NCBI GenBank assembly: GCA_964471225.1
Contig: CAYYEZ010000058.1
Span: 1 to 39,519, forward strand
DNA length: 39,519 nucleotides
Source of the DNA: JAGVJT01 sp964471225
GTDB taxonomy: Bacteria > Pseudomonadota > Gammaproteobacteria > Legionellales > Legionellaceae
Reading direction: 5' to 3'
A program made the position numbers and the translations under genes. Shown piece after piece: positions 34,220-39,519 of this stretch. Under the pieces are notes generated by a model, which worked only from the letters and a program-made list of their open reading frames with translations, had not been told where the DNA came from and made no database searches. The stretch's first letter is position 1. Every line of letters begins with the position of its first letter.

Positions 34220-36217
34220 TTATATGCCATCTTTCAGAAGTTCGACAGAATCTTTATAAATTTCCGCTGAAAATACCTGTTTAATCGTGTCTAAAGCCGA
34301 GTCGTTATCGAGAATTTCAAGCGCTTTCGTGCGGTCTTCTTCTTTTTGATATTGTTTTTGTTCGGCGGGTGTTGTGTTATTTGATTCTTTAATGGTTAGT
34401 TTAATGTTTATTTTATAATGGTCTTCAACTGCCTGTTGGATTTTTTTTGAAATCGCAGGTGTAAAAAGCGAACGATGTGAGGCCGCAACACCTAAGACGA
34501 GCTCGTTTTCATCGAACGCGATAAGGCTTGCGTGATCGAGCGCGGCGTGCGCAAGACCCGTTAGTTTTAAGTGTGCAATAATTGTTTGCCAATCTGTATC
34601 TAAAGGTGTAGTGCGTGTTTTATCAAGCGAAACAGAAGGTTCATCAATGACGTTGTCATTTATCGATATGGACTGTGCTGATGCTTCGATGACTGGCTGT
34701 GGTATTGGGGGCGATATTTCGTCAATGGGTAACAAGTCGTCAAAAGAAAATTCAATATCGTCAAACTCTGTGGGTATTGATGCCTCCTGGATGGGTACTG
34801 ATGGAGGCTCGGTTGAAACATCAATGGCGATATTTTCTTCTGGCTCTTCTTGCGATATGGCAAGGGTCTGTTGATATTTGATATCGCGATGTTCCTCGAC
34901 TTGTTCGCGGGATCCAGCTGAGTCTATTTCAGTGCAGTAAGCTTGCGGATTAGGTAAAACTTCGGGATCGCGCGAACAAGCCGTGGGGCTTAGTGCTTCC
35001 GAGGATGAATTGTCAACACGCTCTAATGTGTTGAGTGAGGTATCCGATATGACTGACTGTACGCTGGGAGGGTGATGAAGCTCTTGTGTGTGTGTCTCTG
35101 GCTGTGCTCCTTCCAGCGGAATTTTTACAGAAGAGGCTGGAATAAAGGTATGCAGTCGGAGCAACGTCATTTCAAAGCCGATAGCTAGTGTTGGTGCGAT
35201 GAGAATATCTTGCGAGCCTTTGAGTGCAATTTGATACATGAGCTGTAGCTCTTCCGCAGAAAAGGCATCTCGATATCTCACTAACGCCTGTGCGTTTTCG
35301 AGTAATGGTGAGCTTGCAGCTAGTATTTGAGTGAGAGCAAGTTGATGAAAAGCGGCGATAAGATCTTGTAGTACTTTCTCATAATTGCCACCGTGACAGG
35401 CGATACGTTCAGAAATCTCTAGTAATTTTGATGTATCTCTCAATGCGAGTGCGTCGATGATTTGTTCTGCGTCATGTGTTTCCATCAAATTTAACTGTGA
35501 TGCCAGTATCGACAAGTTAACTCGGCCTTGGCCTGCTGCAATGGCTTGATCAAGCAGGCTTAGGGCGTCTCGCATACTGCCATCGGCACTTTTCGCAAGA
35601 AGCTGTATTGCTTCCTCCTCATCATATGAAATTCCTTCTGCTTTGAGGATTGATTTTAACTGTTGTGCGATACATGCGACAGAGATAGGTCTCAAATAAA
35701 ACTGAAGACATCGTGATAGAATCGTCGCCGGCAATTTTTGAGGATCGGTCGTCGCAAGTAAAAATTTTACATGAGAGGGCGGCTCTTCTAGCGTTTTAAG
35801 TAAGGCGTTAAAACTGTGTTGTGAGAGCATATGGACTTCGTCAATGAGATAGACTTTATAGCGCCCGACGGTCGGGGCGTAAGGGACGTTGTCTAAAATT
35901 TCTCTAATTTCTTCAATACGAGTGTTTGACGCCGCATCAATTTCAATCAGATCAATGTAAGAGCCTGTGTCGATTGCAAGACACGTATCACAATGAAGAC
36001 AGGGTGTGGCAGAAATACCTTGCTCACAATTTAGCGCTTTAGCAAATAAGCGTGCAATGGTCGTTTTTCCAACACCTCGAGTTCCTGTAAAAAGGTAAGC
36101 ATGGTGTAGTCGTGATTGTTCTAGTGAGTGAATTAAGGCGGTTGTTACGTGATCTTGGCCAACCAATGCAGCAAAGCTTTTAGGTCGCCATTTTCTTGCT
36201 AATGCAACAGAAGTCAT
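34220..36217 (-). CDS. dnaX: DNA polymerase III subunit tau (clamp loader)
   Basis: Tau subunit of the replicative clamp loader. I start at ATG 36217 (MTSVALARKWRPKSF), which matches the family; an in-frame TTG at 36232 is less likely. The 665 residues have Walker A FTGTRGVGKTTIARLF (near residue 40), a zinc module CEQGISATPCLHCDTC, Walker B/DEAD-like YLIDEVHMLS, sensor 1 LLATTDPQKLP and the sliding-clamp-loader lid and domain III. A long low-complexity acidic linker (about 365-510) leads to the tau C-terminus. I find no E. coli-type AAAAAAG frameshift site at the usual gamma position. The linker contains a palindromic repeat (34900-34980). The 4.5S RNA gene lies 23 bp upstream with no terminator between. 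Confidence 0.95.
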   Translation of the reverse strand: MTSVALARKWRPKSFAALVGQDHVTTALIHSLEQSRLHHAYLFTGTRGVGKTTIARLFAKALNCEQGISATPCLHCDTCLAIDTGSYIDLIEIDAASNTRIEEIREILDNVPYAPTVGRYKVYLIDEVHMLSQHSFNALLKTLEEPPSHVKFLLATTDPQKLPATILSRCLQFYLRPISVACIAQQLKSILKAEGISYDEEEAIQLLAKSADGSMRDALSLLDQAIAAGQGRVNLSILASQLNLMETHDAEQIIDALALRDTSKLLEISERIACHGGNYEKVLQDLIAAFHQLALTQILAASSPLLENAQALVRYRDAFSAEELQLMYQIALKGSQDILIAPTLAIGFEMTLLRLHTFIPASSVKIPLEGAQPETHTQELHHPPSVQSVISDTSLNTLERVDNSSSEALSPTACSRDPEVLPNPQAYCTEIDSAGSREQVEEHRDIKYQQTLAISQEEPEENIAIDVSTEPPSVPIQEASIPTEFDDIEFSFDDLLPIDEISPPIPQPVIEASAQSISINDNVIDEPSVSLDKTRTTPLDTDWQTIIAHLKLTGLAHAALDHASLIAFDENELVLGVAASHRSLFTPAISKKIQQAVEDHYKINIKLTIKESNNTTPAEQKQYQKEEDRTKALEILDNDSALDTIKQVFSAEIYKDSVELLKDGI
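34900..34980. repeat. Palindromic-element-like inverted repeat inserted in the dnaX linker
   Basis: CTTGTTCGCGGGATC (34900-34914) is the inverted complement of GATCGCGCGAACAAG (34966-34980) with one mismatch, separated by 51 bp. Both arms resemble degenerate versions of the 'GGATCCCGCGAACAAG..CGCGGGAT' hairpin repeats seen in Rickettsia, Coxiella and related genomes. The element is GC-richer than its surroundings and is read in frame as part of the acidic linker of DnaX. Confidence 0.55.
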
Positions 36218-36240
36218 AAGATGCGCTGTCAAGTTAGGGC

Positions 36241-36350
36241 GGCGGCTTGATGAGCAACACTTCGGCGCCCGAGTTAACAGTTACCGCTGCTCCCTTCCGG
36301 GCCTGACGGGGTTCACCGCTTCTCGTCGCGAAGGGACCCATAAAGCCACC
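36241..36350 (-). ncRNA. ffs: 4.5S RNA (bacterial signal recognition particle RNA, small type)
   Basis: RNA core of SRP that binds the M domain of Ffh. The minus strand shows the nearly invariant helix 8: GTCAGGCCCGGAAGGGAGCAGC region at 36281-36302, with the GGAA tetraloop and symmetric/asymmetric internal-loop sequences. The ends pair as a long stem: GGTGGCTT (5', 36343-36350) with AAGCCGCC (3', 36241-36248), and GGGTCCCTTCGC with complementary bases further in. About 110 nt, the gammaproteobacterial Alu-less size. The exact ends are judged from the terminal helix. dnaX lies directly downstream. Confidence 0.95.
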
Positions 36351-36401
36351 ATCGTAGAAGAGCAAAAGATACCAAAGATAGTGAAAAAAATCTAGGGTCT
36401 A

Positions 36402-39251
36402 TCACGAATATAATCGGGCGACCCCTCTCGAAATATCTTGACCATAGCTTTTTTCTTTAGCGAGGTACGCATGTAATAGCACGTAGTTCACTGCATTAGA
36501 AAGCTCTAAATTCCAAAGATAGTCATCAAAAGGGCGTGGTCCTGGTGGATACATGAACTCGTGTAGAGAACGGTCTAGCTTATAATGCATCATTTTATTA
36601 TGCATTAATTGATAGAGTTTATGGTATAGCCCGCTGTTCATCTCTTGTGTATCAATTGCTTTAGGGATACTCCAGTTATCCAAAAATGACACGAGAAGAT
36701 CGAAGTCGTTTTTATAGAATGTTTTCGCGCGCTCATCAGTGACGTTGTCGATTAATATAGAGCGAGCTGCCTCTAACATCAAATCGTAGTAGGTGTATCC
36801 TTTTAAATAACGACACAAAGCAAAAAGCGGTAAACGTTGTGCATCTTGCAATCGCTCTTCGTTTTTTAGTCGTGCTTGTATTTTGTTTTTTTGACTTCTA
36901 TCTAAACGGATAATCTCGCCATAAATTTCTTTATTTGGATTCTGTACTAAGCCCTCGTACAGCTCTTTTTGTTGCAAAAAAAACGCCTCTTCGCTGAAGT
37001 TCGATGCGTGAGGTCCTTTGATTGCTCCTTTGATGTCATTCGCACCAGGTGCAATAAAATCGGGGACCGTGGTATCGTTTAGGATAAAATCAACATAATC
37101 TTCGCGAACTAAATGTGCTAAATCTCTCACGAAGGCTTCATGCATATCTTTAGATCTAAAGTATGATTGTGTTGTATTTCGCTGATCTTCAATGGGTAGA
37201 TATCTGATTTGAAATAGCCCTGTGTATTTAAATCCTAATTTAGTTTCTCCAAATCCAGGACAATTTCCATGGTTTGAAAATGCATGACGATTATTTTGGA
37301 CGAGTGTTTCTTCAAAATGCTCAGGTCTTGCGATGATTTCTTGTACAATTGCTGGAGAGCTTAATCCCTGTGAATTAGGGCCAAACTCCTCACCCCAAAT
37401 TTGACTCATGTATGCTCTTTTTTCAGCAAGTTCTTGAGGTATAAACAATTGTTGCATGAGTGCTTGTGTTTTGCCTTGTGATCTGATTTTTCTATCGCTA
37501 AACAAATTCATATATCGTTCAAGGCGTTCTGGAGAGTAAATACCGAGAATCTCAAAAAAATCCATCAAAATTTTCTCGATCCTTACAGGGTCTCCTGTAA
37601 TATTTGCTTTAAAATACCACCATAAAGAACAAGAGGCTGTACTATGTGAGTTTGAAGTCAGCGCTGGATTGCATGCTAGCGCCCGGTCTTGGTAACCAGG
37701 AGCGTTATTAAATGGGATGACTTCAGATTTTCTTTGACGCATCTTAATTAAAAAGACGTTGATGTCCTCAAACGTTTGCTGCATGAATGGATATAAACGC
37801 ATATCATTAATGATGGGGAGATCGTCATTTAAAATGCCATTTTTCAATATCGTGTGCCATAAACTAATAAAACAATAAACTTGCATCGTGCTTTGATCTG
37901 CTGCATGGTACATCACCATGTGTCCAGGATTGGCCTGAAGAAAACTTTCTTCTGCTTGAATCATTTCAACTAACTGCGCTACGAACTCGGGTTGATTTAA
38001 TATTTCATCTCCGGCAATGGTTAATTGTTTTCGACTTTCCCAATGAATAGGCGAAAAACAAAATCGAAAAAAACTAGTGAGATCGCGTTTGATATTGCCT
38101 GTGAATTGAGATCCTAATTGTAGCTTTAATAACGCCATCGTCGGTCCACAATGTGGTGTCGTAATGACAGGAGAGGAGCGGGTCAGCATTTTTTCTTGTG
38201 AATAAACGTGTTGGTGATAGTCTATTTTTTTTAATGTTTCCTCCATATTGCCTGTGAGAACGTTGAGCTGAGTCAACGCATCAGTGAAAGGGAACGCGTG
38301 ACCTTTGGCTAAAGTATCAATGAATGTTGTTGTAGAAGTAATATATTGAGCTAATTCTATATAAGCAGGATGTTCAATATCATCAAGTTCTAAATCGGGG
38401 GCAATTAAGTGATGGTTGCCAAATTCAGAGACAAAAGTCTGTACTAAAGTCTCTTTTTTTTCACTGTAAGATTTGAGTAGTAATTTTTCCATAAAAAATG
38501 CTGCAGTAGCATAGGGTGAGATGTCATCTGGTTTTGAGTGCGTGATGAGTAATGGAATGTCATCCGGTAAACTTGAAGCGGATGGGTATTTGATGCCGCC
38601 ACTTAAATGTGCGCCTTTAAAAATAGGAGGAAATTTTCCGCTACGGATACCTGCAAGCAAATGTGCATTGATATAAGAGCCAAAGCTTCCTCCTCTCAAA
38701 AAAATATAATTTGCATCAACAAAATCCATCGTTTGTAGATATTTAGTGACTGCATAAACATCTTCAGGCCCATAAATGGAGTGTTTATCTTTAGATTTAG
38801 ATTCCCAGATCTTCCACGTATTCAATATTTCATATCGAGGAATAGAACTATCCAATTGTTGCTCTGGTGGAAGTTGTATATCTAAGTAGTTAGGGTATTG
38901 GGTGCTTCCTCGATAATTTGGGCAAGCGACGACATAGCCTTTTGATAAAAAATAGGCAATCTCAGCATGTAATTTGTCTTTACTCATATAAACATGTGGG
39001 CCGCCATGCGTGTGAATGATTAAAGGTCTGGGTGTTTCAAGTGATGTGACTGTCGGTTTAAATAAAACAAAAGGAATATACGGTTGATCTAAAAAAAGAG
39101 GAGGGGCTAAAGCGTCTTGAGATACAAAACACGTTTTGGGTAGTAGGCGTTCATACTCTGCTTCGAATAAAAGTTTTTTTGTTGGATCATTAGGGTTGGC
39201 AAGATGATTTTTTTGAAGAATATAAAGCTTAATCAGATCTTCAGTATGCAC
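36402..39251 (-). CDS. Large protein with N-terminal S9/alpha-beta hydrolase domain and ~650-aa unknown C-terminal region
   Basis: The first 300 of 949 residues form a prolyl-oligopeptidase-type hydrolase: oxyanion region IIHTHGGPHVYM (near 78-89), YRGSTQYP, nucleophile elbow GGSFGS with Ser189, acid Asp242 in THSKPDDISPY and His280 in EFGNHHLI. Unlike usual S9 peptidases, no beta-propeller precedes the catalytic domain. Instead, about 650 residues that I cannot assign follow; they are helical, rich in aromatic and charged residues and without membrane segments or a signal peptide. The start is GTG 39251 with AGGA about 10 bp upstream. Function could be a peptidase or esterase; a translocated effector is possible in a Legionellales-like host but is inference. 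No partner gene is adjacent; the 4.5S RNA follows. Confidence 0.78.
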   Translation of the reverse strand: MHTEDLIKLYILQKNHLANPNDPTKKLLFEAEYERLLPKTCFVSQDALAPPLFLDQPYIPFVLFKPTVTSLETPRPLIIHTHGGPHVYMSKDKLHAEIAYFLSKGYVVACPNYRGSTQYPNYLDIQLPPEQQLDSSIPRYEILNTWKIWESKSKDKHSIYGPEDVYAVTKYLQTMDFVDANYIFLRGGSFGSYINAHLLAGIRSGKFPPIFKGAHLSGGIKYPSASSLPDDIPLLITHSKPDDISPYATAAFFMEKLLLKSYSEKKETLVQTFVSEFGNHHLIAPDLELDDIEHPAYIELAQYITSTTTFIDTLAKGHAFPFTDALTQLNVLTGNMEETLKKIDYHQHVYSQEKMLTRSSPVITTPHCGPTMALLKLQLGSQFTGNIKRDLTSFFRFCFSPIHWESRKQLTIAGDEILNQPEFVAQLVEMIQAEESFLQANPGHMVMYHAADQSTMQVYCFISLWHTILKNGILNDDLPIINDMRLYPFMQQTFEDINVFLIKMRQRKSEVIPFNNAPGYQDRALACNPALTSNSHSTASCSLWWYFKANITGDPVRIEKILMDFFEILGIYSPERLERYMNLFSDRKIRSQGKTQALMQQLFIPQELAEKRAYMSQIWGEEFGPNSQGLSSPAIVQEIIARPEHFEETLVQNNRHAFSNHGNCPGFGETKLGFKYTGLFQIRYLPIEDQRNTTQSYFRSKDMHEAFVRDLAHLVREDYVDFILNDTTVPDFIAPGANDIKGAIKGPHASNFSEEAFFLQQKELYEGLVQNPNKEIYGEIIRLDRSQKNKIQARLKNEERLQDAQRLPLFALCRYLKGYTYYDLMLEAARSILIDNVTDERAKTFYKNDFDLLVSFLDNWSIPKAIDTQEMNSGLYHKLYQLMHNKMMHYKLDRSLHEFMYPPGPRPFDDYLWNLELSNAVNYVLLHAYLAKEKSYGQDISRGVARLYS

Positions 39252-39393
39252 GGCAACGAATTCCTAAAAGACAAGTATTCGCGTTTTAACATGTGAATTG
39301 ATCACATTAAACCCCAATTGTCTTTTTATTGGATAGATTTATCGTTTTGTCTGTGCTGATGCTAATTTTCGATGCACAAAATTCAAAAAAGTG

Positions 39394-39421
39394 TTGACAA
39401 TAAAATTTGAATGAGTAGAAT
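39394..39421 (+). promoter_or_regulatory. Strong sigma70 promoter, probably rRNA operon P1-like
   Basis: Perfect -35 TTGACA (39394-39399), 16-bp spacer, TAGAAT -10 (39416-39421; five of six). An A/T-rich upstream stretch (39364-39393) could be an UP element. It fires away from the divergent S9-like gene toward the window edge, and a conserved rrn leader motif follows. Confidence 0.85.
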
Positions 39422-39427
39422 GCACAG

Positions 39428-39519
39428 CACTTGGCTAGAGGCCGCGCTGATTAAGAAGAGAGAGACAAACTGTGTGGGCATTTTCGGATGCCTTTGAGTT
39501 GAAGTACTAAAGAAACAAA
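39428..39519 (+). other. rRNA operon leader (5' external transcribed spacer), 16S rRNA expected just beyond the window
   Basis: ACAAACTGTGTGGGCATT at 39465-39482 matches the E. coli rrn leader segment ACAATCTGTGTGGGCACT at 16 of 18 positions. That segment lies downstream of the antiterminator boxes and upstream of 16S. A short hairpin GGCAT/ATGCC follows. The window ends before the 16S 5' end. I could not identify a clear boxA. Confidence 0.75.

Noticed and set aside
34443..34470. A8 run in dnaX (minus strand, codons Ser-Lys-Lys-Ile) as a programmed frameshift for a short gamma form
   Set aside because: It lies near the C-terminal end (about residue 590 of 665), far from the position that would give a gamma-sized product, and there is no obvious stimulatory stem-loop or Shine-Dalgarno-like element.

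Overview
The window looks like a chromosomal segment of a gammaproteobacterium with a moderately AT-rich genome. The housekeeping genes (glmS, tex, yciA, uvrA, argR, the rpsP-rimM-trmD-rplS operon, ffh, a yfjD/corB-type gene, dnaX-ybaB-recR, 4.5S RNA) resemble gammaproteobacterial versions closely. Several accessory genes have the flavour of host-associated Legionellales relatives (Legionella, Coxiella, Berkiella and similar): a broken gene with an ATP-grasp-like part and an ankyrin-like end, a lone GHKL-ATPase protein with a serine-rich tail, and a large protein with an N-terminal S9-type hydrolase domain. That lineage assignment is inference; no 16S sequence lies in the window.

Layout. 1-6023 (+): 5'-truncated glmS, tex, yciA and an unknown 542-aa gene, tightly packed as one operon. 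6115-7245 (+): lone GHKL ATPase. 7354-13206 (+): complete RND tripartite efflux operon (inner-membrane pump, periplasmic adaptor, outer-membrane lipoprotein channel). 13257-14303 (+): yjdM and an unknown gene. 14373-18471 (-): four overlapping genes for a peptidase-like protein, an RLAN/RimK ATP-grasp ligase, a GCS2-type ligase and an N-formylglutamate amidohydrolase-like enzyme, a predicted peptide or amide biosynthesis system. 18533-21295 (+): uvrA. 21313-21777 (-): argR, followed by a tandem ARG-box operator in front of an unknown polytopic membrane protein (21942-23096, +). 23068-26644 (-): yadH, yadG, rplS, trmD, rimM, rpsP, probably read from one promoter upstream of rpsP. 26726-28099 (-): ffh. 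28258-29508 (+): CNNM/CorC-like yfjD, ending in a strong terminator. 29563-31263 (+): the gene interrupted by an in-frame TAA. 31256-36350 (-): an alkaline-phosphatase-superfamily membrane protein, recR, ybaB, dnaX and the 4.5S SRP RNA. 36402-39251 (-): the S9-like protein. 39394-39519 (+): a strong promoter and the start of an rRNA operon leader; 16S rRNA should begin just past the window.

No stretch over 300 bases lacks a gene; the longest gap (39252-39519) holds the rrn promoter and leader. I see no CRISPR array, tRNA gene, insertion sequence or prophage. Both SRP components (ffh and 4.5S RNA) lie here. The least described items are the four-gene amidoligase cluster, the ArgR-controlled membrane protein, the in-frame-stop gene, a 10-G tract in an unknown gene, and a palindromic repeat apparently inserted in the dnaX linker.
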